DNA from: Ephemerocybe angulata
Taxonomy: Eukaryota > Basidiomycota > Agaricomycetes > Agaricales > Psathyrellaceae
DNA length: 64,000 nt
Assembly: GCA_013368325.1 (NCBI GenBank)
Contig: JAACJK010000012.1
Span: 186,001-250,000 of the forward strand
Direction: 5' to 3'
A program made the position numbers and the translations under genes. This document shows, one piece after another, positions 22,526 to 35,470 of the stretch. The notes under the pieces are model-generated. The model was not told where the DNA came from. It did no database searches and saw nothing but the letters and a program-made list of their open reading frames with translations. Positions within the stretch are counted from its first letter, which is position 1, and each line of letters starts with the position of its first letter.

Positions 22526-23438
22526 ATGGTTTCCTTCAAGCTCCTCATTGGCGCCGCCGCCACCCTCTTCGCAGTCGCATCTGCCGCCCCCTCTACCCCT
22601 GTACAGGGTGTCGCTATTCCTGAATCCCCCGCAGCCCCTGCTGTTCATGACGCTCGCCACATTGTCGCCAGTGTCGACGTTCTCAACATTGTAGATGTCG
22701 ACGCGGCCGTGCACCTCAAAAAGCGCTGCGCCAAGGGCGGCTGCACCGAGGGGCCCAAGCCCACCACGATTGCCGCTATCATCGCCAATGTGAACGCTGA
22801 GCTCGGCCCTATCGTCGCTGATATCGGTATGTTTTCTCTTCCTTCGTTCTCTAATTTTGTGCTGATGCCAATACTTGCTTTTAGAGGCTATTATTGCTGT
22901 TTCCGCCGGTGTGAGCGCCAAGGTCGATATCAAGGCCGTCCTCGCCCTCCTTGTCAAGATACAGGTCCTCCTCGCCGCCGCCCTCTCCGACATCAAGGTC
23001 TGCATTAGCGTCAACGGTCTGCTCAGCCTTACTGGTGCTGTTCTCTCCGCTGTTCAGCTTTGCGCGCTGGTCGATGGCCTCGTCAACGTAAGTCCTCTCT
23101 ATTTCACCTCTTGCGTAGCATGCTTAAATAATAAATAACCTGTCATTTTCAGACTGTGCTACAGGTCCTCGTCGTCGTCATTCGCGGCTGCGGAGGCATC
23201 CACGTCGACCTCCAGGTCTGCATCCGCGCCATCATGTACGTTTCCTGTTTTACTGGCTTGGGAGAGTCCAGGGCTAACAATCCCATCCAGTCTCTTGTGC
23301 GCTGATATCCTCTCCGTCTGCATTGTCGCTCTCCCCGCCGTCAAGGTCCTCCTTGCCGCCCTCCTCAAGACAGTTTGCATCATCTTGGGCACCCTCGGTG
23401 CTGAGATCGTTGCCCTCACCCAGTGCCTTTCCCTCTAA
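22526..23438 (+). CDS. Small hydrophobic secreted protein, Agaricomycete-type
   Basis: Exons 22526-22826, 22885-23087, 23153-23235 and 23291-23438 join in phase to 244 aa. Residues 1-20 form a clear signal peptide (MVSFKLLIGAAATLFAVASA). A short linker holds a dibasic-like KKRC and a Cys pair (CAKGGC). The rest is a chain of amphipathic or hydrophobic helices rich in Val, Leu, Ala and Ile with regularly spaced cysteines (VCI, LCA, VCI, VCI, QC). Similar Ala/Val-rich secreted proteins are common in mushrooms and have no known function; cell-wall or surface association is a guess. A TATA-like tataaata lies at 22413-22420. The ATG follows a pyrimidine-rich leader. Confidence 0.78.
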
Positions 23439-23912
23439 AAGTCCTTGACGACTGCCAGTAGATCATAGAACTCTAATCCTGCATTTATAATGTCTCCGCC
23501 ATACCGTCTCATTACGCATTTTGCATAAGCGCTCAGCACTCGAATACGACTTTCGTTTCCCATTGAACTTGGTTTGGACGCTGAGAATGTTTTAACACGA
23601 CCTTTCGACTAGGTAGAAGTTGAAAGGATGTCTTCACTGGCAGGTATAGTCCAAGTCGAATTTTCAAAACCTGAATGGCTACCAGAACATGGCGGGCACG
23701 GGCGGCCCCTATAACCTTTTAAGTTGGCACAAGGCATCTTATCTTATCTCCTTCCCCTTCGTCGGGCTTGGTTGACTGCGTAATCGGCGAGGACCGAGAT
23801 TGACGGTCAATTCCAGGTCAATTCACAACTTCCACGTCAATCGTCGTACCATCTGACCATTTCAATACTCCAGGCCGCCAAGGTCCAGGGAAGCGTCAAT
23901 ATCACAAGCACA

Positions 23913-25555
23913 ATGTCGACCATAACCGAGTCTCAACAAGCTCTCGACCTTGAAATCGCGAAACTCGAGCAGGTCCTTGCCTCTCTCAAACGACGGCGAA
24001 ACGCCTTATCGGCCATATCTCAGCTTCCTACAGAACTGATGCATAGTATCTTCTACCTCAGCATTCGGTATCCAGATGAGGCTCATGGAAGGGCCTGGAC
24101 ACGGCTTTCGAACCTCGAGGATACTAGGCGTTCGATTAGCCACGTATCTCATGACTGGAGGACGATCGCCCTCGAATGGCCAAAGTTATGGTCCGAAATT
24201 CATATCAGAAACACTCCGAAGGCGGCATATCTCGATCTCGTTAGGGAGAGGGCAAGGGGTATCCCTTTATCCTTGGTGACCCACTGGAACTCGGCCGCAG
24301 TCCCTGCGGTGCGCCATATCTTCCAGACAGAGGGAGCGCGGTTGAAGAGCGTAGCACTTCTTGAGCCCGTCTCTTTACTACGAGACCTTCTTCCGGAGCT
24401 GAAGGCCTGTCGCAATACGATAGAATTCCTGGACCTCGATGACCCCTCCCGCCACGCTCTGAGCCCAGACGATCTAACGGAAACGGATGCCCTCTGCAAC
24501 TTCCCAAAGCTTCGACACCCTGGGAAACACTTGTCATCCCTCTCAATCCGACTTCGCTCACCAGCTTGGAGCTGTTCTTTCTCTGTTTCCCGAGGCCGCA
24601 CGTAATCGATGCTTTATTCGGAACCCTAAGGAACGTCGCGCACCATCTAAATTCGCTTACTCTCTCCTTCCTATTGCCGACCAACCTTCAAAGTGGATCT
24701 TTGGCCACCGCCGGCATGCGACCTATCGAAATGTCCTGCATTAAAGACATCTCACTCATTTCCAATAGACAGGGTATCCTGCCAGTACTCTCTTCTCTCC
24801 TCCTTGTTCCTTCATCCGTCCGCAGAGTTCTTATTGCAGGTCGACAAGGAAGCACTTCTCAAGACGTCTCATCAACCCTGCAACGTGCGTGCACCAACAT
24901 TCCTAGCCCCAAAGTCCTTCACCTAGACCATGTATTCACGCCTCGCGACCAACGCACGTACTCCATGTTTGCCTATGCATTGAACGAGATCCCTCCCAAA
25001 TCGCGATATAAAGCGGGGTGGGGGTGGGACACTAATACTACTGCCATCACCCTCCGCCTATTGCCTTCGCCGCACATCGAGCCTTCACCGGAAGTAAAGC
25101 CTTACACATTTCCTGCTTCACTCATCAATCCAACCAACTGGCTCTTCTCGGCTCTACGCCGCATCATCTTATCCTGTTCATTCCCTTTACCCTTCTGGAA
25201 GGCCCTTGCACGCGTTCCAACGTTGGAAGCAATCGAACATACGGTCACACACTTCGACGATGCGTTTTGCCGGACTCTGGAAGAAGCGGTAGAAAGTGAC
25301 CAAGTAGGCGCCAATGATGGGAAGTGCTTCCCTGCCCTAATCGCCATTTGCACCACTTTCCAGCAAAAGGACCTGCCATGGGATGTCGAGTACTCCGAGA
25401 GGCTCGCTATAGCACTGATACGCAATCTCCGGCGAAAGGGCATTCCGTACTTCGCATGGCTCGATTTCTATGGATGCCGAACTCATATAGACGCAGACAC
25501 CCTTCGCCTTCTGTTCAGTGTCTCTAGAGAGGTTTGGTGGACCGTGGCAATATAA
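23913..25555 (+). CDS. F-box protein with a probable frameshift
   Basis: F-box substrate-adaptor type of SCF ubiquitin ligases. The N terminus is a coiled coil (IAKLEQVLASLKRRRNALS), followed by the F-box ISQLPTELMHSIFYLS and the usual VSHDWRTIALEWPKLWSEI. The first frame runs 23913-24605; the rest of the protein, leucine-rich and ending VWWTVAI, continues in another frame to 25555. The switch falls near 24520-24560. A 32-nt gt...ag segment there would restore the frame but is shorter than any other intron in the window. So this is either a frameshift (pseudogene or sequence error) or an unusually short intron. Spliced or repaired length would be about 540 aa. Confidence 0.7.
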
Positions 25556-25818
25556 GGCTAGCACTCTAGCATAGATTCATTTCAGTCCTGGCCTCGAGTG
25601 TCCCACTTGTCGACCCTGGACTCCAGGAAGGCGACCGCAGTTCTTCGCCTATCCGTCTTTCGAGAGAGTTGCTGGTGTGTATCCCTAACACCTTAAACTT
25701 AGAAATGATGGAATCGCTCAGGAGGGAGGAAGGCTGAGAAAGGGCTAAAGTACATCATTATATTTTCGACAGACCTTTTCATTACAGGTAGATTTCAATG
25801 CGGTGTAAATCAAGGAGT

Positions 25819-27475
25819 TTAAGCGCGGGCACCGTAGACATCCTCACGAGCGACGCTTCCCTGACCCTTGCGGTTGTTGGCCTGGGCCCACCTAAACAGA
25901 AGAAGGTCAGTATCAACCTTGATTTAGAAGGCTATTTCGAGGAAACGTACTTTTTGATGCGGATGGACTCGATTGCAATGAAACCGGAGGCATCGGTGGG
26001 CTCGAAGCCACCGAGCTCGTCCATGGAGGACTGCTGGGAGTCGTAGAGACCCTCCTCGGACTCACGGCCCTCGATGACGACGTTGCCCTTGTAGAGCTTG
26101 AGCCTGACGATACCGTTGACGGTCCTCTGGGAGGTAGGGATCGCGCTGGTGATGAACTCGCGCTCGGGGGTGAAGAAGTGACCGTTGTAGAGGATTCGGC
26201 TGAACGCGACGGTGGTGAACTGGTCACGGAGAGCACGGACGTTCCTGTCAAGGGTGAGACCCTCGAGGTCAACGTGGGCGGCGCGGAGGATAGTGGCGCC
26301 GGGGGACTCGTAGCATCCGCGAGACTTGACACCGATGAATCGGTTCTCGACGATATCGATACGGCCGATACCGTGCTTCCTGCCGAGGGCGTTCAGGGCA
26401 TCGAAGATATCGACGGCGTCGGTGTAGACCTTGTCGTCAGCGACAACCTTGATGGGGAGACCGGCCTTAAACTCAATCGTGATACGCTCGGGAGTGGCGG
26501 GGGCGGCCTCGAGGGAGCTGGTAAGCTTCCACATGTCATCGGGAGGGGTGGTGTTGGGGTCCTCGAGGATACCGGCCTCGTAGGAGATGTGGAACAAGTT
26601 CTCGTCGGTGGACCAGGGCTTGGAGGCGGTCTGGACGACGGGGATGTTCTTCTCGGCGGCGTACTGGAGGAGAGCCTGGCGACCGGGGAAGCGGTTGTAG
26701 AAAACTAGAGGTTCACGATTAGGATCTTCTCAAAAGACTAAGTGAATCCGATTACCGGGGATCCTCCAGGGAGCGACGACCTTGATGTCGGGCTTCAGGC
26801 CGTAGAAGGCAAGCTCGAATCGGACCTGATCGTTACCCTTTCCAGTGCAACCATGGGAGACGAAGCTTATCAAGTATGATAAGCAGAGGACTGATTGGAG
26901 AGATAGCTGGGACATACTCGCAACCTTCCTGCTCAGCAACCTCAATCATGCCACGGGCGATGACAGGGCGGGCCAAAGAAGTTCCGAGAAGGTAGACGTT
27001 CTAAAGACAGATGAGAAACTGGCAAGAAATCAGAGGGATATAACGGACCTCGTAGATGCAGTTGGCTTGGACAGCTGGGTAGATGAGCTCAGTGACGAAC
27101 TCGCGCTTGAGGTCCTATAGCAATATCATAAGTCCGGAGATCATTAAGAGATTTTGCAAGACGGATCACCTTGAGGAAGAACTTCTTAGCTCCGACCTTG
27201 AGAGCCTTGACACGGGCAGCTTCAAAGTCCTGTTTACGGTCGATTAGAGGACTCTAGCGAACTCTTGACAGCCCCAACGCACTTCTTCCTGACCAACATC
27301 GGCCATGAACGCATAGACTTCATAACCCTGCTCAATCAACCAGGCGAGGATGCATGAGGTATCTAGAGGCCCCGAGATCGACGAGATTAGCGATCCAAGT
27401 CTATTCTGACAGTATGATGATCGCACCAAGTCCACCGGAGTAGGCAAGCAAAACTCGGCCAGCGTTTTCAGGCAT
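25819..27475 (-). CDS. ARG1: Argininosuccinate synthase
   Basis: Joins citrulline and aspartate with ATP to argininosuccinate in arginine biosynthesis. A minus-strand gene with several short introns. It begins [20 protein letters not shown], the ATP-pyrophosphatase loop. It continues with [45 protein letters not shown] (spliced at about 26755-26710) and the conserved [17 protein letters not shown]. The last exon (25891-25819) follows a 59-nt intron and ends [13 protein letters not shown]. Length is about 415 aa, as usual for the family. It is head to head with the RING gene across 352 bp. Confidence 0.95.
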
Positions 27476-27827
27476 GGTTGAGGCGATTCAGGGGCAGATG
27501 GTGGTAGGATCCAAAAAGTTCTCTGACTCACATCAAAACCGTTTTCTCCCTATAATCGGCCGGCGCTAATAATTTCTGATGGGCACGTGATCGTGAGCGC
27601 GTTATCAGATTGCTTCCGGCCTGTTTATCCTTTTGGAGGGTCTGCCGAGCGGTCCACCGCTTCCGCCGACCTTTGTCAGTGGACCCCACAGTGCCAAGGA
27701 CGCCGGCGTCAGTGTCCCTTGTCGTCGTCGTTGTCTCCGTTGTACTGCACCTCCCGTTTCAAAGGGCTATATGTACGTTCTGAATTTGAAATACCTGGCA
27801 TCCGCTCAAGGATACCCCAGTTGCAAC

Positions 27828-29962
27828 ATGGCTGCTGCCTCGAGCTCAGAGCGACAGGAGCTATCAAGCAACTCCAAAGACTCCAGGAAGACACGAACGA
27901 CTGGGATAACGACAGAATACATCTACTTCTCTGATATCAATCCGCCTGGAGCGGTACCTACCTCAGCCTATGCCAAGGAGAATGTTCGACGAGCCTCAAC
28001 GACGAGCAGGCAACCTGAACTTACCCGGCTGGCGGCGGCGGCGGCTGGGGAAGACAATGGCGAAGCCTCCAACCCTCAGTGGGCCTCTACTCAGGGCCTT
28101 CACCCACCAAAGCACCTCAAGAAACCTAGTTATCTCAGCCATCTTTCCTCGATAGAGTCTCACCAATCCCATCCTACCGAATATCGAAATCCCGGCTCTG
28201 CCGCGCCGCATTCATCGCTCAGTGGCACCCGGCCTCTGTCGATTGCTCAGAAAGCGTCGTTGCAACTGAGTCCACCGGCGGACAAAGCCAGAGGAAGGAA
28301 AGATTCGGCGAAGACCAGCGTGTCGAGCGAAATCCGGCATTCAAAGCTTTCTCAAAACTCTCACTCGTCGCGAAGCGCTAACGGGGTGGAGTCGTCTCCG
28401 AAGTGGGTTGAGGGCGCTGCTGCTTTGAACCTGCATGACGGGAGACCCGCCTTATCTGGTGCGATTGCTGCAGCCAGTTGGGATAATATGCAGCGCGAGG
28501 TCGAAACCCTTCGGAAAGTCGTCCAAGAACTGCACAAGTCATCAAAGAAGCAGTCCAAGGTATAGTGTCGCTGGCGATTATAGCGATGTTGCTAACGCGC
28601 ATTTTGCTGCAGAGAATTGAAGAGCTACGAGTGCACGCAGCGTCTCAGCAACAGGTTAGTAAATCTCCATATATTACAAGGCCAACTTTTTCATTCCTAT
28701 CCACCAGACAATTCAGGAGAAAGACCAGGAACTCACTTCCCTTGCGGACAAATGCTCCAAATATGCGAAGGTTAGTGACAGATAGAACTCGATATCGATG
28801 CATGTCGACTTATCCGAGACTATTGTAGCATATATCCACTGTGGAAGGGGCTATCCAATGCCAGATTTGTATGGACCTACCGAGTCGACCATATACGTAT
28901 GTCCCTTTCGTCCTGTCCCTCAGAGCGCCTAATTCAGATATCAACAGTCTTGCGCCCTGTGGACATGTCCTTTGTCTATCATGCCTTCAGGAGTGGTTCA
29001 AAACCTCCCCTGGAGTCGATGACGAAGATGAGGACGAAGAAGATACCGGCGTCATGCACCGCGAAAAGACATGTCCGTGCTGTCGGACGGTGGTCAAGCA
29101 CAGGCCTTGCCCCGCCTTTATGGTCAAGGATGTTGTGTCAACGTTCGTTCAGGAGAAACCAGACGCTCAGTTGTCATCTTCGAACGATGCGACAGATGAC
29201 GATCCATGGAAAGGTATATTTCCAAACAGCGACGACGAAGGACAAGGCGCCCAAGACCTGGAGGACTTTTCAGACGACGACGACGAAGATGACTTTATCG
29301 GTCTGTCCTGGGTACTCAACAACCGGGGCTCTATCCCTAGGTCTGCCTGGAACTATGCCAGCGACAGCGAAGACGACGTCTTTTCTGATGATGGAGAGGA
29401 TCAGGATGAGGAAGGGGAGGACGTCGAGGAGGGGTCTGTGTCTGAAGACGATGATTACGGTCTCCCCATTAGCTACGTGGAGCCGCAGTGGGAGCCGCCC
29501 ACAGTGCACGTCGACCCTCACGAGTACGGCCCTGAGACGGATGACAATGCTCTGAGCCTACTGAGGAGAGGGTGCACATGGGAAATGGTGCAGAACTTTA
29601 CCATCCATTACAGTCACCGCCAAGGGATCGTCGTGTCTTTGCGGTCCATTGATGAACTGTACATCTCCGACGACGAGGAAAGCGACAGTGATGACGAGAC
29701 CGGAAGGGAGGCGCTTCATCGTATCTATCTTGGCTGGAACATCCACCTGGACGAAGAAGATATCGACGGGGACGCATACATGCACGGTGTCTTGGTTGAT
29801 ATCAAAGACCATCCTGAAGCTTGGAGATTGATCCCGCGTTACGACGGACATGGTTCGATGGATGTGAAGAAGCTGGTGTCTGCTGGCAGCTTGGAGGACT
29901 ACTTCACATCGGATACGGACACACACCTATACCGGGAAGACCACGATATGGACATTGACTAG
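27828..29962 (+). CDS. RING-finger E3 ubiquitin ligase with coiled coil
   Basis: The start ATG at 27828 opens a Ser-rich first exon (to about 28560) ending in a coiled coil (DNMQREVETLRKVVQELHKS) that continues through two short exons. A C3HC4 RING domain is split by an intron: CQICMDL, then CGHVLCLSCLQEW, and CPCCR after an acidic insert. The C-terminal half is very acidic (Asp/Glu/Ser runs around 29270-29460 and 29665-29700) and has no known domain. Coiled coil plus RING fits an E3 ligase that dimerises; substrate unknown. The stop lies only about 15 bp before the earliest possible start of Nup85. Confidence 0.8.
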
Positions 29963-29977
29963 GTTGTCCTTTTCGGT

Positions 29978-32900
29978 ATGGACGCTGTATTTTCATTAGC
30001 ACGGCCTTGCGATTTCTTCACAACAAAAGGCAGGGCTGGGACCTGGTATGATATCTGTTGTATCAATGTGTGTACTACCAATCAATGTATCTTTGTAGCT
30101 CCTTCTACGGCAACCAGTGCCAACCACCACCTTCTGATTCTGGACGCGCGCCGCAGCTCTCGTGCCCCTCACCGCGTTTTAACGGCTATAATGGTAGTGA
30201 ATACTTTGACTGTGTACATATAAGAAGGTCATCGATGGCTCGATTCATCTCTCTCATCAAGCCTCAGGCCTCTGCACTCACTAGCACTGCGCTCACCAGC
30301 ATGAGCAGCTGGCATATTCTTCAGTGAATGGCCTCTCCCCGGTCGGACCGCCATCAATGATTACGTAAAGATCCTGCATCATTCTGTGTCGTCCGTGCAG
30401 TTGGACTTGAGCTTCAACACAACCATGGACTATGCAGGAACGTACACCACGGTCCCTGCGTTGGTAGAGAGTGGGGCGTTCTCGGATCTTGTCGAGAAAG
30501 GTCAGACGATATCGGCCGCGCAGTCACCTTTGGATGGTTCAATAAACCTCTTTGTGACTCCCACAAACGATGCGGTCAGTTGGTCAGTCGCAAGCCTGTT
30601 CATCAGCCAGCTTACAAGTTGTGAACACAGTTGGCCCAGGCGAAGAAGCCGGAACGAAGAGAAAGTGAAGAACAGCCGATATATTTTATCAATCCTCAGA
30701 ACCCACCTTCCGAAGATAGGCGTATGGTGCGGCTTCCTGACTGATTCACCGGAACACATGTTGAACAAACCCAGTTCCTAGCAGACACGTTCCTCATCTT
30801 CTCGGCGCTCCAGAAGTTAATAAACGCGCCTGAATACCAGCAACCAAGTTTGTCTGTGTCAAGGTGTCTTGGAAAACGCGTTTGTTCTCGCTCTAACAAG
30901 ACTCGTATAGGCTAGGCGCCGACCGCAAGATAGCGCTACTCAGGAAACTGGCCATCGATTTCGTGAACTTCATCAAAGAGAGCTGGATCCATGCATCGGT
31001 ATGCACAAGTCATCGCCCTCTGAGCTAAGACTGACTATGTACTAGCAACCTCTTACACGGCCGGGAGGCGCTCCTCAATTCTCGAGCGACCATTATAGAA
31101 GCTTGTACACCTGTTTCTCCCTTTTCGTCGTCCTTTTTCTTCCAGAAGAAGGGTATGAACAGGCGCCCGTAGGAGACGACCTTATGGAGTGGCTAAACAC
31201 GCATTTCATCGAGCCGTCAACGGAAGAAGGGGATCACCTCAGTAGTTTGGATAGGCCCTGGGAAGACGAGACGTTTTGGCCATACTTGACCAGGTGCGTG
31301 GCGTAGCCGAACATCCTATCAAATCTTAACCCTTCACTTAGGTCCATTCTGCGAGGGTTGAATAAGGCGTCAACATTCTTCTTGGAAGCACTGTCAAAGC
31401 ATCCGTCTGAAGACCTCTTTCACTTGACCGAGACCATGATTCCTCTTATTGAATCACAGCCTCGGTTGCAGAACTTTCACACAGAACGTGACTTCACTCA
31501 AAGCTACCGGAGGTGGAAGGATAGAGTCAAAGCCCTTCGTATTGACTTGGATCGCGTTCCAGAAGAAAGGCGCTCTGATGACTTCGAGAACTGGTGGGAA
31601 CGGATGAGCGACATTGTAGGTATACTGGAAGGCAGATCTGACGTAGTGAAACGCGTTTGCGAAGAGCTGGGTGGGGATTGGAAGGAGGTTTGCGTCGCGT
31701 GGGGAATCTTCGTGGACCCGAGACTCCGTCGCCAAGATCTATTGTCAGTGCACGCTGTTCACTTTTTTCGTGCCATAGACTCATACTCCTTTAGCGATAC
31801 GGCGGCCGAAGTTCTGGATGAGATGGAAGCAGACCCGACGAATTTCGAGGACAGCATTCATGCGGCCATGTTCTCTGGCGATTTCACCAGGGTACTCGAG
31901 TACAGCTCAAAATTAGATCTATGGCTATCTGCACATTTGGTGATCTTCATGGAGGCATTGGGACTACTCGATGTGACCAATCTTGAGTGCGTCCGTTCAT
32001 CTTATCTACGCAGATTAAACTCATGTCCATAGTGGGGACATGTCCATTCGGGATGCAACCGTCTTGGACTATGCGGAATACCTATACTCAGATCCAGCAC
32101 TCTGGCGCATTACTACCCATTACATGTATTCATGTGATGAGATTGGAAAACAGCGCGGTGACACCCTCCTTACCCATATACCTCTCCGCCTCCGCCAGCA
32201 CACAACCGACACTCAAACTGCGGACCGCATCCGTTCTGGTGATGTTGTCGGAGTTTTGAAGGATGTAAATGAAGTCTGTCTGCAATACAATCGGGAAGGC
32301 GTAAGGCGATCCGTGTGCAAGGTAGGTCTGCACTATCGAAACCTAGTTCTCGCGGTTCTAATATGGGACGGCAGATAGCCGCACGAATCTTCATCCAAGA
32401 GAAGAACTACGGCCTCGCAGCGTCCTATTGTACATCTGCAGAAGATTGGATCGGATTGGGACATATCATTGATTATGTCCTTGAAGAATATGTAGAAGGT
32501 ATGTTAACAGTATACGTTCATTACTTGGAGACTGACCGACCTCGCCCAAAGGGTCACCTTCTTTCGTAGAGCATGCATCTGCGATCGCCCCAATCTCCCA
32601 GAAGCTTGGGCCTCGTTCCAATGTTGGGGGAGTGTTCTTCCACCGTCTGCTCTTTTGCACTCGCTACGCTCGGTTCCACGAATTGTTGCAGCGTCAGGAG
32701 TTTAGCGAAGCAGCGTTTGATCTTGTTTCTATCTTCCAAAGCGATGTGGCCCCTACCGCGTGGTGGGCGGTCGTCCTCTGCGACGCCGTGCAACTGCTAG
32801 ATTATGGCAAGTCAAATTGTCCTTTTGAATGGTCGCCTTCTTAACTGAACCGCCCTTAGAACCCGCGCTTTTGTTTTCCTCTGCGCAAGCCTCCATGCTT

Positions 32901-33077
32901 CTGAGGAAGCTGGAGGAGATATCGGTCAGAGTCACCCATGGGGCAGGAGCTGATTACCTTGGAGTCCTCGTTCGGATGTGTGAAGGGAAGGACGAAAGCG
33001 AGGCATTAAAAAAGTTGAAGCTAGTTCGTTTGTCATTGGCTCGGTATTTTGCGAAGTGCACGGTCCTGGATGCATAG
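29978..33077 (+). CDS. NUP85: Nucleoporin Nup85
   Basis: Scaffold nucleoporin of the Y-shaped (Nup84/Nup107-160) complex of the nuclear pore. Many short exons. Diagnostic stretches are RPWEDETFWPYLTR, ILRGLNKASTFFLEALS, FENWWERMSDIVGILEG and DWKEVCVAWGIFVDPRLRRQ (31240-31740), then helical repeats to the end at 33077. The 5' end is uncertain. A consistent model starts at ATG 29978, splices out 30047-30099, and joins a second exon to EWPLPGRTAINDYVKILHHS at about 30330. That start is only 15 bp after the RING stop codon, so a later start is possible. Confidence 0.82.
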
Positions 33078-33416
33078 TGTTTTTGATACTAATCGTCTAC
33101 ACCTTTTACAATCTGGGATCTCCTCGATGAAGACGTCTTAATCGGCGCCACTGGCGTATGCTTCGATGTTCACGGAGAGAGAGCTGAGTGTCAAATACAC
33201 CGATCGTCTGACTTGTAGTTCCAGCGGTGGCCAATAGAAGGATATCGCGAGCGACCAAATGGTTCCGCGCAAATCCCGTATCCAGAATACCACTATATTT
33301 CTTTTCGCTACTACTGCCAATCCGCTGAACTATATATAAAAGGTTCTCCAGTATGAGTACTCAAGTTCCTCATTCACCCTTCTAGTGAAGTCGGCGACGA
33401 ACTCCCCATCCCAGCA

Positions 33417-33784
33417 ATGTGCAACATCATCTGCAAATACGACCTCTACACTGTCTGTGGACACGAAGTTCTTACTCAACGAGGAAAAGTGAGGCCTTGC
33501 AACCTGTTCTGCTACTGCTATTCGCAGATGTTGACCTCGCTTTTCTGACGCGGTCAGTTCGACTGCCAGCAGGAAAGTTGCGGATATAGCAACTCGCATC
33601 GCACGGCCCCTCATGATTGTATCCAAGATTGCGAGCAAGCGTGAGTCCCTTGTTCTTGCCTTGCTTTTTCCTGGACGGTTTTTGATGCTTGCGCAGCTTG
33701 GGGGAACCTGTTCACCTCCCTGCAAACCGCATTGCCTTGCGCTGCGACCGCTGCAAGTACAACAATTGGAACCTGGATAATTAG
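33417..33784 (+). CDS. Small cysteine-rich protein
   Basis: Exons 33417-33488, 33558-33640 and 33697-33784 join in phase to 80 aa with no signal peptide. The sequence begins MCNIICKYDLYTVCGHEVL, continues with a CQQESCGYSNSHR segment and a HDCIQDCEQ segment, and ends with a CDRC knuckle. Ten or so Cys plus several His suggest a zinc-binding protein. Short intracellular Cys/His proteins with a similar CGHE start occur in mushrooms without assigned function. The phase match of both introns is the main support. Confidence 0.65.
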
Positions 33785-35470
33785 CGCTGAGAATTGAGAA
33801 TGCCTGTTATCACTGGCGGACACCACCTCTCCGCCCTCGAACTAGTCGTAGCTTTCACCGTTTCAACACCAATCATGTGTCTTCCATTAGACCTCCCCAG
33901 TATAATTAGTAAAGTTCATGGACTATAGGGGGCTCAAACCTCCGGTTCTGGTTCTAGTTCTAGGTCAGCTTTTACATATCAAACACAGAACCGAGTTCTC
34001 TGCAGAACCAGAACCGCGTGTCAGTTCCCGCATCAGCTCTCAGGGGCGAGAGCTGGAATGGGGAAACCCCTCAGAACCGCGGCGAAGTGGAGCTCCAGCT
34101 CTTCATTCCTTGACCCCAGTTCTCCGCAACAGAACCAACCAATAACTGACCTCAGAACTGAGAGGTTAGCATCAACGCTGGATCCCTCGCAGTGATTGAT
34201 CCCGGCCGCCGCTGAGGTAGGTACTTAGCTCGAAAGTAAAATTACTGTTTTCATCGCTCAACGGCCCAAACGCCTAGATTTTATTCTCCTGATTGGAGGG
34301 AGGTAAATATTATTGCGACGCTTGAGCTCAAAAAGGTATAATGAAGTACGCGCCCATAAATCCAAACCTTTTCGTCGGGAGTTTTCCTCGCAGATTTCCC
34401 CAGTGATCGGGTTCAGACGATATGGCCCTTCTCCTGAACTATCCAGGAAGCAAGTGAGAAAAGTCAAAATCAAACCCCGTGCGGCCAGAGAGTGTGTGAT
34501 AATAGCATATGAACAAGAGTTTCTCCCAGTGGCCGGCTAGCTGAGGGCTTCATTCTCTATCGAACCGCATAGTCAAGAAAAACGCAAGTAAACGCCCATT
34601 CTCCGTGCCTGTACTATCAGCTCATGTCCGTAATCGGAGACGTTCATGGTTCATCTGGAGAGAACATTCTGGCGAGAACATTCGTGCACTGCGTCCTTTT
34701 AGAGGTCCAGTGTCTTCTAGGCTTACCACAGGAGGCTCTGCGACTCAACGCCGGGAGTCACTACTCGCAGCTCATTCTGTGGCGTGGGCCCAGAGCTAGT
34801 AGTCCCCGCTGTTGACCTACCTCGTTTGACTGCCGTTTAATCTGAGCCCTCGCACTTCTTATCTAAGGAACGTAAAAGATTGTAAGGCACGCCCGCAGTT
34901 CTAAAAAATTTACAGCATATGGACAATGAGGATGTGACCTGTGTTTTTCTTCCGTTCTTCACCCTGTTGCGTCGCAGCGGCCTGGTGTATTGTTAGAGCC
35001 TCGGCCTTAGACTTCTCTTCTACTGTTACATTATCATGTCTCATTTAAGGGGATTTATCATTCGTATGACAACTTTAACCGTTGAAATTCCATGGAAGTT
35101 GGAGAATCGTATTTGCCAAGGCACCCGCTGGGGCATCATATGATTTAGTACGCGTAAACTGTGCCAATTGCTCGAGAAAAATTAAGGTTCAAGGTGCCTC
35201 ACGTTTACCACCGCAGCCCAAGAAATAATCTCTCCTTCTGAAGCGATATTTCCTTGAACTGGTGAGTATTGAGCCTCCAAGGCTGGAGACTCGGAGTTGA
35301 TGAGAGACGAGCGGGACTGACAGGATTACCGGTAGATTAGTGGTCCACGAGCTCCACGTGACTGGTCCGCGAAGACCTTGTTCGTGGAATCAAATCGGTC
35401 TCCTTGAATTAATGATCACTGGCCCTGGAATCGGACCCTGGTTGACCGAACTCATTATCTACTTCATGCG
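33785..35470. other. Long intergenic region with AGAACC-rich part
   Basis: About 1.7 kb without a supported gene. The part 33930-34150 is unusually dense in agaacc/ggttct words. Open frames such as 34313-34540 lack domains and support. Confidence 0.45.
33943..34016. repeat. 13-bp inverted repeat of GGTTCT/AGAACC words
   Basis: cggttctggttct (33943-33955) and agaaccagaaccg (34004-34016) are perfect reverse complements separated by 48 bases. More agaacc copies follow to about 34140. It may be a relic of a repeat element or a binding-site cluster. Confidence 0.6.
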
